From: an uncultured Muribaculaceae bacterium
Lineage (GTDB): Bacteria > Bacteroidota > Bacteroidia > Bacteroidales > Muribaculaceae
Direction of reading: 5' to 3'
Assembly: GCA_910584525.1 (NCBI GenBank)
Contig: CAJUAT010000005.1
Location: 1-64,000 of the forward strand
Length of the DNA: 64,000 nt
Positions 56,672-64,000 of the stretch are shown in pieces; position 1 is the stretch's first letter; each line of letters begins with the position of its first letter. Made by a program: the position numbers and the translations under genes. The notes under the pieces were generated by a model. That model was given only the letters and a program-made list of their open reading frames with translations, searched no databases and was not told where the DNA came from.

Positions 56672-58435
56672 TCAGACTTTTATATCAATAAGCGGTGCAG
56701 GGTTCAGGTAACCGATGTGACCCGACTCCTTACCGGCGTCGGCGGCGAGCTGCACGTCGATAAGCGCCGGAGCCTTCGACTCAATGGCCTCCTTGAGCGC
56801 CGCCTCGTACTCCGCAGGCGTTGTCACATAGTATGTCCTGGCGCCGAAAGCCTCGCCAAGCTTGTCGTAGCGGGCGTTGACGTCAAGCGTGGTGGGAGCT
56901 GGGTCGCTCGTCTTGTCGAGAGGTTCCCCGATACCGTTGTAGATACCCCCGTTGTTGAAGACGCACACCGTCACCGGCAGCCGGAAACGGCATATCGTGG
57001 AGAAATCCATGCCGGAGAAACCGAATGCAGAGTCGCCGACAATGGCGCACACAGACTTGCCTGTGGCCACGGCGGCACCCACCGCCGAGCCCATGCTCAT
57101 GCCCATGATGGCCCACGTGGCACAGTCTATGCGGTGACGCGGCAGGAACATGTCGATGCTGTCGCGGCAGTCGTCGAGGGTATTGGCCCCTTCGTTGACG
57201 AGTATCACGTCGGGATTCGCCTCCAGCACCTTCTTGGCGGCCGACAATGCGCTCCAATGGTTCATGGGCACAGTCTGCGGCGCCAGACGCTCGGCAAACT
57301 TCGCATTCTTCTCCGCACTCTCCTTCTGCAGGCCGGGCACCCATGCCGGATCCATCGACAGCCCTTCCTTAGCCGGCAGCTTGTCAATAAGGGCACGCAG
57401 CGAACTCCTCAGGTCGCCCACCACAGGCGCCGCTATATGGCGGTTGCAGTCGATTTCCTGCGGGTCTATGTCGAGCTGTACGAACTGCCCGTCGGGATTC
57501 CACTTGCCGTGGCCACGGCTCAACAGCCAGTTGAGACGCGCTCCTATCAGCACCACCACATCGCTCTGCTCCATAATGGTGCTGCGTACCGACAAGGCGC
57601 TCAACGGCCCGTTGTCGGGCAACAGTCCTTTGGCCATCGACATAGGATAATATGGTATTCCCGTCTTGTCGACCAGTTCCTTCACGAGGTCCTCCACCCG
57701 GGCATAGGCAGCCCCCTTTCCGAGGAGGAAGGCCGGCTTCCTGGCGCCGGCAAGCAACTTTGCGGCACGTTCCACGGCCTCGGGTGCCGGCAGCATGGCC
57801 GGCGCTATGTCAACAGGCACATCCTTCAGCAACGCCTCGGCCTTGTCGCGGTCCACAATCTCGCCCAAGGCTGGTGTGGTTATGTCGAGGTATACGCCGC
57901 CGGGACGTCCCGACGCCGCCGCACGGAAAGCCCGCACAACTCCTGTGGGTATGTCCTCGGCCTTCAGCACCCTGTAAGCCGCCTTCACTACAGGCTTGGC
58001 TACGTTCAGCTGGTCAAGACCCTCATAGGTGCCCTGCTCCAGGTCTATAGGCTCGCGTACCGAGCTTCCCGATATCTGTACCACCGGGTAACAGTTTACC
58101 GTGGCGTTGGCCGTGGCCGTCAGTCCGTTCATGAAGCCGAGCGACGACACCGTCATGAAGACGCCAGGCTTCCCCGAAACATAACCGTCGGTGGCCGCCG
58201 CCATACCCGCCTGCTGCTCATGACGGAAACCTACGAAACGTATCCCCTCTCCCTGTATGATATAGGCTGCCTCTGTGATGGGTATCCCTACAAGGCCATA
58301 CACGTTCTCCACACCCATCATCTTCAGCGACCGGGCCAGTATGTACATGCCCGTCACCTGCTCCGGAAATTTCGGAGCCGGCTTATCGCACACACATCCA
58401 CACCCTTCCTTACCAGATTTCATATCAGCTTCCAT
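56672..58435 (-). CDS. oxc: Oxalyl-CoA decarboxylase
   Basis: A 587-residue thiamine-diphosphate enzyme that turns oxalyl-CoA into formyl-CoA and CO2. It aligns along its whole length with the Oxalobacter formigenes enzyme (568 residues): YGLVGIPIT near the start, catalytic Glu73 in RHEQ, Tyr137-Glu138 in QGTYEG (Oxalobacter 120-121), thiamine-binding GDSAFGFSGMD and NNGGIY, and ESGHIGYLN near the end. The extra length is mainly an N-terminal extension of about 17 residues with three close cysteines (CGCVC, residues 12-16), not usual in the family. It lies 27 bases after frc. Confidence 0.95.
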   Translation of the reverse strand: MEADMKSGKEGCGCVCDKPAPKFPEQVTGMYILARSLKMMGVENVYGLVGIPITEAAYIIQGEGIRFVGFRHEQQAGMAAATDGYVSGKPGVFMTVSSLGFMNGLTATANATVNCYPVVQISGSSVREPIDLEQGTYEGLDQLNVAKPVVKAAYRVLKAEDIPTGVVRAFRAAASGRPGGVYLDITTPALGEIVDRDKAEALLKDVPVDIAPAMLPAPEAVERAAKLLAGARKPAFLLGKGAAYARVEDLVKELVDKTGIPYYPMSMAKGLLPDNGPLSALSVRSTIMEQSDVVVLIGARLNWLLSRGHGKWNPDGQFVQLDIDPQEIDCNRHIAAPVVGDLRSSLRALIDKLPAKEGLSMDPAWVPGLQKESAEKNAKFAERLAPQTVPMNHWSALSAAKKVLEANPDVILVNEGANTLDDCRDSIDMFLPRHRIDCATWAIMGMSMGSAVGAAVATGKSVCAIVGDSAFGFSGMDFSTICRFRLPVTVCVFNNGGIYNGIGEPLDKTSDPAPTTLDVNARYDKLGEAFGARTYYVTTPAEYEAALKEAIESKAPALIDVQLAADAGKESGHIGYLNPAPLIDIKV

Positions 58436-58462
58436 AATTAATCGTTGATCACTAATCGTTTA

Positions 58463-59755
58463 TCACTTTTTTACCGGCGCCGTGGTTCCGTTCTTGGCGA
58501 AGGCGTCGATCTCAGCCTCCGAGAAGCCATATTCCTTAAGCACCTCGGCGGTGTTGCCGCCCAGTTCGGGGCAGGGCCCGTAGGTCGGCTGATAGTTCGA
58601 CATGGTGAAGGGAACGCCCACGGTCACGAACTCTCCCACCTTGCCCGGCTGGTTGATCTTCACCAGAGTATTGCCGTCGTAGAGGGTCTCGTCGTCCATG
58701 ATTTCCTTGGTGTTGAGCACGGGAGCCACAGGCACGGCGGCAGCGGCAAGCTTCTCGGTGACCTGGAACTTGTCGAGGTCATTGTCGAGGATCCATTTCT
58801 GCACGCGGTCTATGAGCTGCTGCTTGTGTTTGTCGCGGGCGTCGGCGGTGTTGAAGTCGGGATTGGTGAGCCAGTCCTCGAAGCCGAATGCCGCCACGGC
58901 CTTCTCGAAGTCCTTCTTGCCACGCTGGAAGATGATGTAGACATATGCGTTGGCGTCGGTCTCCCAACCTTTGCACTTGTAGGTCCAGCCGAGCACGCCG
59001 CTACCCTCGGTGTTGCCGGAACGGGGCACGTAGTCGGGGAACTTCTGGTTGGGGTACTGCATGTACTGCGTCAGATAGCCGATCTTGTCGAGGGTCAGCT
59101 GGTCGCGGGTCTTGATACGGCAAAGGTTCAGACAGGCGTTGTGCATCGACTGGTATACGTAGCAACCTTCGCCGGTGCGTTCGCGCTGGGCGAGAGCGGC
59201 AAGCAGACCGATGGTCATGTGCATGCCGGTGTTGGAGTCGCCGAGGGCGGCACCCGATTGTGTCGGTATGTTGTAGTCGCCGTCATACCAGCCTGTGGTG
59301 CTGGCGGCGGCGGCCGTAACCTGTGCCACAGGCTCATAGGCCTTGAGATGCGCATACTTCGACGACACCGGGAAGCCCTTGATGGTGCCGTAGATACATC
59401 TCGGGTTCAGCTTGTGCACGACGTCCCAGCCGAAGCCCAGCTTCTCCATGGCTCCCGGATGCAGGTTCTCGATGAAGATATCGGCGGTCTTCAGCAGCCG
59501 GGTCATGATCTCCTTGCCGTCGGGAGTGGCGGCATCAAGAGCCAGAGAACGCTTGTCGGAGTTGAGCTGCAGGAAGTAATAGCTCGGACAGTCGGGGTCG
59601 AACTGGAGTTCGTTGCGGGTGGCGTCGCCGCTCCCAGGACGCTCTATCTTGATGACATCGGCGCCAAGCCATGCCAGCAGCTGGGTGCACGACGGTCCTG
59701 ACTGTACGTTGGTGAAGTCTATAACCTTGATCCCTTGTAACGGTGCTGTATTCAT
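58463..59755 (-). CDS. frc: Formyl-CoA:oxalate CoA-transferase
   Basis: A 430-residue class III CoA-transferase that moves CoA from formyl-CoA to oxalate, feeding oxalyl-CoA to Oxc. The catalytic aspartate is Asp173 in SGAALGDSNTGMH (Oxalobacter Asp169) and the CKGWETD segment is conserved. Two active-site features differ: the glycine loop GGGGQ is EGSGV here (residues 250-254), and the position of Oxalobacter Trp48 is Glu49. The overall match and linkage to oxc still support the assignment. First gene of the oxalate cluster; no Bacteroidota promoter was found in the 115 bases before it. Confidence 0.93.
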   Translation of the reverse strand: MNTAPLQGIKVIDFTNVQSGPSCTQLLAWLGADVIKIERPGSGDATRNELQFDPDCPSYYFLQLNSDKRSLALDAATPDGKEIMTRLLKTADIFIENLHPGAMEKLGFGWDVVHKLNPRCIYGTIKGFPVSSKYAHLKAYEPVAQVTAAAASTTGWYDGDYNIPTQSGAALGDSNTGMHMTIGLLAALAQRERTGEGCYVYQSMHNACLNLCRIKTRDQLTLDKIGYLTQYMQYPNQKFPDYVPRSGNTEGSGVLGWTYKCKGWETDANAYVYIIFQRGKKDFEKAVAAFGFEDWLTNPDFNTADARDKHKQQLIDRVQKWILDNDLDKFQVTEKLAAAAVPVAPVLNTKEIMDDETLYDGNTLVKINQPGKVGEFVTVGVPFTMSNYQPTYGPCPELGGNTAEVLKEYGFSEAEIDAFAKNGTTAPVKK

Positions 59756-59810
59756 AGTAGTACTAATTAAGATTTATATATTCGGATTTTGCCGACGGCT
59801 CTCCACAGTA

Positions 59811-59843
59811 AAGGCCGTCACGCTGTTATAACGTCACGGCCTT
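59811..59843 (-). terminator. Possible terminator after dnaJ
   Basis: AAGGCCGT (59811-59818) pairs with ACGGCCTT (59836-59843), with partial inner pairing. The minus-strand tail (TACTGTGG) is not U-rich, so termination may be weak and frc could be partly transcribed from upstream. Confidence 0.45.
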
Positions 59844-59870
59844 CAGTATTGTTTATAAGCTTACACTATG

Positions 59871-61088
59871 TTACTTCCCGTCGCTTTCGCGGGTGAAGAT
59901 ATGTCTCAGTTTAGAGAATATCCTGTCGGAAGTGGCTTTTGTAGGCACGATATTGGGGCTTTCCTTAAGGCTCTCCACAGCCGCTTTCTCGGCATCTGTA
60001 AGGTTCTCGGGCACGTACACCATCACGTTGACGAGCAGGTCGCCCACATGGCTGGAGTTGAGTTTCGGCAGGCCCTTGCCGCGCAGACGCAGCACCTTGC
60101 CTGGCTGTGTGCCCGGGGTAATCTTTATTCTTGCCTTTCCATCGATGGTAGGCACTTCGGCCGTGCCGCCGAGAGCCGCCGTCGGGAAGTCGAGCATCAG
60201 ATTGTAGATAAGGTCGCTGTCGTCGCGGATAAGCTCGGGATCCTTCTCTTCCTGGATTTTGATGAGGAGGTCGCCGTTGACGCCGCCGCCTCGCGGAGCG
60301 TTACCCTTGCCGCGCAGGGTGAGCACTATGCCGTCTTCAACGCCCGCAGGTATATGGAAGCTCACTATCTGCTCCTTCTTCTCTACGCCCGTGCCGTTAC
60401 AGTAGCTGCAAGGTTCGGTGATCACCTTCCCTTCGCCGTTGCATTCCGGGCATACCGACTGGCTCTGCACGGCGCCTATGAATGTCTGCTGGACGCTGGT
60501 GACATAACCCGTGCCGTTGCATCGCGAACAGGTGTGGAAAGCGGTGCCATCCTTGGCACCCGTACCTTTGCAATGCTCGCAGGCCACAAGCATCGGCAGC
60601 TTTATCTTCTTGTCGACGCCATCCTTGATATCCTTGAGCGTCACCTTTACGGTGATACGCAGGTCTGTTCCTTTGTTGACATGCTTGCGAGGTCTGGCAC
60701 CCGTGGCGCCGCCGAAGCCGCCATCCTCATAACCGCCGAAATGGCCGCCGAAGATATCCCCGAAATGCGCGAAGATATCCTCCATCGACATATTTCCGCC
60801 GAAGCCGCTGAAACCGCCATAGCCTCCCTGGGCGCCATAACCGCCGCCAAAGCCCTGCGGACCCATGGAATGACCATATTTGTCATAGCGCGCGCGTTTC
60901 TCCGCGTCGCTCAAAACATCATAGGCCTCGGCTGCCTCCTTGAATTTTTCCTCCGCAGTCTTGTCGCCCGGGTTCTTGTCCGGATGGTATTTGATTGCCA
61001 GCTTGCGGTAGGCCTTCTTCAGCTCATCGGCTGTTGCGTCGCGCCCTACGCCAAGCACTTCATAATAATCTCTTTTCTGTTCTGCCAT
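59871..61088 (-). CDS. dnaJ: Chaperone protein DnaJ
   Basis: A 405-residue Hsp40 of the full (type I) kind. J domain at residues 1-72 with HPD at 35-37; Gly/Phe-rich linker to about 130; four CxxCxGxG zinc motifs from Cys170 to about 250; C-terminal substrate-binding domains after that. It stimulates the DnaK ATPase and delivers unfolded proteins. It follows grpE by 23 bases; dnaK is not in this window. Confidence 0.97.
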   Translation of the reverse strand: MAEQKRDYYEVLGVGRDATADELKKAYRKLAIKYHPDKNPGDKTAEEKFKEAAEAYDVLSDAEKRARYDKYGHSMGPQGFGGGYGAQGGYGGFSGFGGNMSMEDIFAHFGDIFGGHFGGYEDGGFGGATGARPRKHVNKGTDLRITVKVTLKDIKDGVDKKIKLPMLVACEHCKGTGAKDGTAFHTCSRCNGTGYVTSVQQTFIGAVQSQSVCPECNGEGKVITEPCSYCNGTGVEKKEQIVSFHIPAGVEDGIVLTLRGKGNAPRGGGVNGDLLIKIQEEKDPELIRDDSDLIYNLMLDFPTAALGGTAEVPTIDGKARIKITPGTQPGKVLRLRGKGLPKLNSSHVGDLLVNVMVYVPENLTDAEKAAVESLKESPNIVPTKATSDRIFSKLRHIFTRESDGK

Positions 61089-61111
61089 AATTCAGGGGCA
61101 TTAGAGCCGGT

Positions 61112-61792
61112 TTACTGGCCTACGGCCACCTTGGCGTGGCGCAGTACCTTGTCGTTTATCATATAACCTTTCTCCACGGCGTCGAGCACCTTCCCTTTCT
61201 GCGATTCGTCGGCTACCGGTACCATAGCCACCGCCTCCTGAAGGTCGGAATCGAAAGGCTCGCCGACACATTCCATCTCCTTGACGCCGTTCTGCTCCAT
61301 ATACTTCTTGAGCTTCTTGTATATGAGCTCCATACCTTCGCGCAAGGCTGCAGCATCCTCCGTCTTCTCGCCGTGGGCTATCGCACGCTCCATGTCGTCG
61401 ACTATCGGCAACAGTCCCTTGAAAACATTCTCCGCCGCATTCTTTATAAGCTCCGTGCGCTGCTTCAACGCATTCTTCTTATAATTGTCGAAATCGGCCA
61501 TCAGGAACATGTAGTCCTTCTTCTCCTTTTCCAGCTGCGTCTTAAGCGTCTCCACTTCTGCGGTGAGCTTCTCGGTCTCGGTGAGTTCCTCGGCAGCCTC
61601 TTCGGCCACCACTCCCTCATCCTCCGTGTCGGCCGCCGGTGTAGAGTCTATTTCGTCGGTTATAACTGCATCTTCCGGCTCCTCAATCTTGCCGGTTTCA
61701 TTATTATTTATCTTCTCTTCCATATCATTGTTTCCATTACGGCCCTCATCTGCTCCATGCGAGCCATGAAAACGGCGTTTGTTTTTCTTCAT
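61112..61792 (-). CDS. grpE: Nucleotide exchange factor GrpE
   Basis: A 226-residue DnaK exchange factor. Acidic, disordered N-terminus (EPEDAVITDEIDSTPAADTED), long coiled coil from about residue 75, then the GrpE beta domain with the LKKYMEQNGVKEMECVGEPFD and VLDAVEKGYMINDKVLRHAKVAV signatures. An internal ATG at 61723 (203 residues) would give a more typical length, so the first 23 basic residues may not be translated. Operon with dnaJ. Confidence 0.93.
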   Translation of the reverse strand: MKKNKRRFHGSHGADEGRNGNNDMEEKINNNETGKIEEPEDAVITDEIDSTPAADTEDEGVVAEEAAEELTETEKLTAEVETLKTQLEKEKKDYMFLMADFDNYKKNALKQRTELIKNAAENVFKGLLPIVDDMERAIAHGEKTEDAAALREGMELIYKKLKKYMEQNGVKEMECVGEPFDSDLQEAVAMVPVADESQKGKVLDAVEKGYMINDKVLRHAKVAVGQ

Positions 61793-61884
61793 AGTATTGC
61801 AAATATTATGCCAACAAGTGTTAATTCACTCCTGCCCACTCCCACAATCTCCATAATATTTTCTCCGGGAGTCCGACAGGTTTC

Positions 61885-62757
61885 TTATAGAGACAACAAA
61901 TATGAAGCCTCGATAGTTGGAGAAGCGGCAAATTCGCGGTCGGCTGCGGCAGCCATGGCCTTGTCGGCGAAAATGCCGTAGAGCGACGACCCGCTGCCCG
62001 TCATCGACGCATACAGCGCCCCGTCTTCGTAAAGCCTCTCCTTGACAGCCGCCAGCAACGGGTATTGCGGGAAGATACTTTTCTCGAAATCATTCACGGC
62101 CAGCCTGCGCCATTCCTCCACCGGATATTCGGGCAACCGCCGCAGGTCGAAATCGGCCGGTGCCGCCTTCACTCCGGCGAATGCCTCTCTGGTGGAGACA
62201 CTAACCTTAGGCTTGACAAGCACAAGCCAATAACCTGCAAGGTCAAGACCGGGCACATACTCAAGCAATTCCCCTACCCCGGCGGCATACATGGGCCGGT
62301 TATAGATGAAGAAGGGGCAGTCGGCTCCCAGCCGCAATGCCAGCGCCGCCAGCTCCCCGGCCGACGCCTCTCTGTCAAGCGCCGACAACATCATCAGTGT
62401 AAAAGAGGCATCAGCACTACCGCCACCGCACCCGGCTCCGTCGGGTAGATGCTTCTCAAGGTATATGTCGGCGCCGAAGTCGCCGCCGCCAAGCTCCCTG
62501 AAATATAATTCCGCGGCTCGGTGCACAAGGTTCTTTTCCGGAGCACAGTCCACTCTCCTGCCGCCCAGATGAAGCGTGAAGCCTTTCTCCGCACGCGGTA
62601 TCACCTCCAAAATATCGCAGAAGGGCGTAGGATTCTCCGGCAGCCCTGCCTTCATGCCCACCGGATAAAAAAGGGTCTCCAGATTGTGGTACCCGTCGCT
62701 GCGACGTCCCACAATCCGGAGGCCTATATTAATTTTTGCGTTTACAAAATTTATCAT
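61885..62757 (-). CDS. ispE: 4-diphosphocytidyl-2-C-methyl-D-erythritol kinase
   Basis: A 290-residue GHMP kinase of the non-mevalonate isoprenoid pathway, phosphorylating CDP-methylerythritol. N-terminal AKINIGLRIVGRRSDGYHNL (residues 7-26) and the ATP-binding PDGAGCGGGSADA (105-117) are diagnostic. The ATG at 62757 shares one base with the stop codon of the upstream peptidase gene (TAATG), giving tight translational coupling; longer in-frame starts lie inside that gene and are rejected. Confidence 0.95.
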   Translation of the reverse strand: MINFVNAKINIGLRIVGRRSDGYHNLETLFYPVGMKAGLPENPTPFCDILEVIPRAEKGFTLHLGGRRVDCAPEKNLVHRAAELYFRELGGGDFGADIYLEKHLPDGAGCGGGSADASFTLMMLSALDREASAGELAALALRLGADCPFFIYNRPMYAAGVGELLEYVPGLDLAGYWLVLVKPKVSVSTREAFAGVKAAPADFDLRRLPEYPVEEWRRLAVNDFEKSIFPQYPLLAAVKERLYEDGALYASMTGSGSSLYGIFADKAMAAAADREFAASPTIEASYLLSL

Positions 62758-64000
62758 TATTCCTGAGATTCCATGAGTTCGAAGCCGAAATCCTGACCCT
62801 TGCGGATCATGGGGACTCCCTCCTTCATCCACTTGGGCATCGGGTCTCCTTTCAGGTAATGGTCGAAGAACTGCTGGAGGCGACGTGTGATGTCCTTGCG
62901 GTTCTTGCGGGCCTTGATGTTATGTGCCTCGCCATTGTACTGGAGCATCCATACCGGTTTCTGGAGACGGCGGAGAGCCATGAACATCTCGATACCCTGG
63001 TACCATGGCACGGCGCCGTCGGCATCGTTGTGCATGATGAGCAGCGGGGTCTTGACCCTGTCGGCGAAGAATACCGGCGAGTTGGCTATGTACTGGTGAG
63101 TCATGTCCCAGAGGTTGCCGCCGATACGGCTCTGGCCCTGCTCGTACTGGGCCTGTCGCGACGAGCCGCTTTCCCAGCGTATGCCGCCGTATGCCGACGT
63201 CATGTTGGCAACAGGCGCTCCCGAACCGGCACACGCGAACATGTCGGTGCGAGTCACCAGATATGATGTCTGGTAGCCGCCCCAGCTCTGTCCGTCGATG
63301 CCTACACGCTTCGCGTCTATCCACGGATAACGGCGGCACATCTCCTCAACGCCGCTGCATACATAGTTGTAGCAGTCCTCGCCGGGGCGTCCCGATGTAT
63401 AATGGATGTCGGGAACGAATATCACATATCCACGGCTCACATAGAAGGGATAGTTCACCCAGCTCCACGACGGCTCCATGGTATAGTGACGGTAAAGGTC
63501 CTCCGTACCTGTCTCGTAGAAGACGCTGAGCATGGGATATTGTTTCGAGGTGTCGATATCCTCCGGTACGTAAAGTACTCCTTCGGCCGGCTTGCCGTCA
63601 TAGGTGTACCATTTAACATGCTGAGCCGTTCCCCAGCGGAAGTTCTTCAGCTGGTCGTTGACGTTTGTCCACTGACGTGCGCGTGCGAAGTCGGTGCCGT
63701 TGCTCACCCATATCTCCGGAATCTCGGAGAAGTTGCCGCGCTGCCATGTGAAGACAGGTGCGTTTTTGGCGGCGGCGACACGCGTGTAGGCATGTCCATC
63801 GAGCACCGACATATGCGGCGCCGATGCCTTGCCGTAACGCGTCCAGCCCAGTCCGTTGTATTTGTCCTTGTAGTCGTAAAGATCCAGCAGCATAAGGTCG
63901 CCGACGGCGAGGCTGCGCCGCTCCGGGTCGGTGTTGCGGTATCTTATGCGCACGCCGCGTTTCGCACCTTCACCTGCCGTAAGATTCTCGGCCTTAGCCT
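62757..64000 (-). CDS. S9 family prolyl-oligopeptidase-like peptidase (N-terminus outside window)
   Basis: Partial: about 414 residues of the C-terminal part are inside the window, and the frame stays open to the edge at 64000. It contains the alpha/beta-hydrolase peptidase domain with the nucleophile in GIDGQSWGGY, an acid in HNDADGAVPW, and the histidine in GEAHN, i.e. a complete triad. An N-terminal propeller should lie beyond the window. Likely an exported dipeptidyl- or oligopeptidase; the signal peptide cannot be seen. The reading frame ends in TAATG, overlapping the ispE start. Confidence 0.9.
   Translation of the reverse strand, partial: AKAENLTAGEGAKRGVRIRYRNTDPERRSLAVGDLMLLDLYDYKDKYNGLGWTRYGKASAPHMSVLDGHAYTRVAAAKNAPVFTWQRGNFSEIPEIWVSNGTDFARARQWTNVNDQLKNFRWGTAQHVKWYTYDGKPAEGVLYVPEDIDTSKQYPMLSVFYETGTEDLYRHYTMEPSWSWVNYPFYVSRGYVIFVPDIHYTSGRPGEDCYNYVCSGVEEMCRRYPWIDAKRVGIDGQSWGGYQTSYLVTRTDMFACAGSGAPVANMTSAYGGIRWESGSSRQAQYEQGQSRIGGNLWDMTHQYIANSPVFFADRVKTPLLIMHNDADGAVPWYQGIEMFMALRRLQKPVWMLQYNGEAHNIKARKNRKDITRRLQQFFDHYLKGDPMPKWMKEGVPMIRKGQDFGFELMESQE

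Overview
The window looks like a chromosomal segment of a gut Bacteroidota of the order Bacteroidales, most likely family Muribaculaceae (S24-7). The evidence is: eight promoters of the Bacteroidota type (TTTG, 19-20 bases, TAnnTTTG); an 11-subunit type complex I without NuoE, NuoF or NuoG and with fused NuoCD; a Bacteroidota-type AtpB with an exported N-terminal domain; many secreted beta-helix, leucine-rich and GLUG-repeat surface proteins with Bacteroidales-style C-terminal tails; and TonB-type outer-membrane barrels. The family assignment is inference. No rRNA, tRNA, CRISPR array, prophage or transposase gene was seen.

Layout. 1-13.2 kb holds a cytidylate-kinase-like gene, a very large GLUG-repeat secreted protein, a small membrane protein, the RNase P RNA gene rnpB, a BrkB/YihY membrane protein, a leucine-rich-repeat surface protein and an outer-membrane beta-barrel protein. 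13.2-18.1 kb is a three-gene operon for glycogen or alpha-glucan metabolism (debranching enzyme, family 4 glycosyltransferase, GH57 amylase). 18.2-35.8 kb is one run of 18 co-directional genes in which a complete F1Fo ATP synthase set (atpDCBEFHAG) sits inside the complex I set, between nuoH and nuoI. One strong promoter lies before nuoA and one terminator after nuoN.

35.8-39.1 kb has a TonB-dependent receptor followed by a lipoprotein. 39.1-39.7 kb is a gene-free stretch made of repeats and a roughly 380-base near-palindrome. 39.7-49.5 kb is an ECF sigma factor gene cluster: sigma factor, amino-acid permease, anti-sigma-like membrane protein, Spy-like periplasmic protein, alpha-2-macroglobulin and RNase Z. 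49.5-55.3 kb holds a small barrel protein and two tandem paralogous surface lipoproteins. 55.6-59.8 kb is an oxalate catabolism cluster (formyl-CoA transferase, oxalyl-CoA decarboxylase, AEC-family carrier). 59.9-64 kb holds dnaJ, grpE, ispE and a truncated S9 peptidase gene.

How the parts could work together. Oxalate decarboxylation consumes a proton and yields formate, so oxalate/formate exchange can help build proton-motive force. The ATP synthase encoded nearby appears, from its c subunit, to be proton-coupled. The fused nuo-atp operon would couple the dose of proton pump and ATP synthase. The least explained parts are the two long near-palindromes (5258-5441 and 39279-39656), the small dispersed hairpin repeat (39196-39234 and 55487-55546), and the nuo/atp interleaving.
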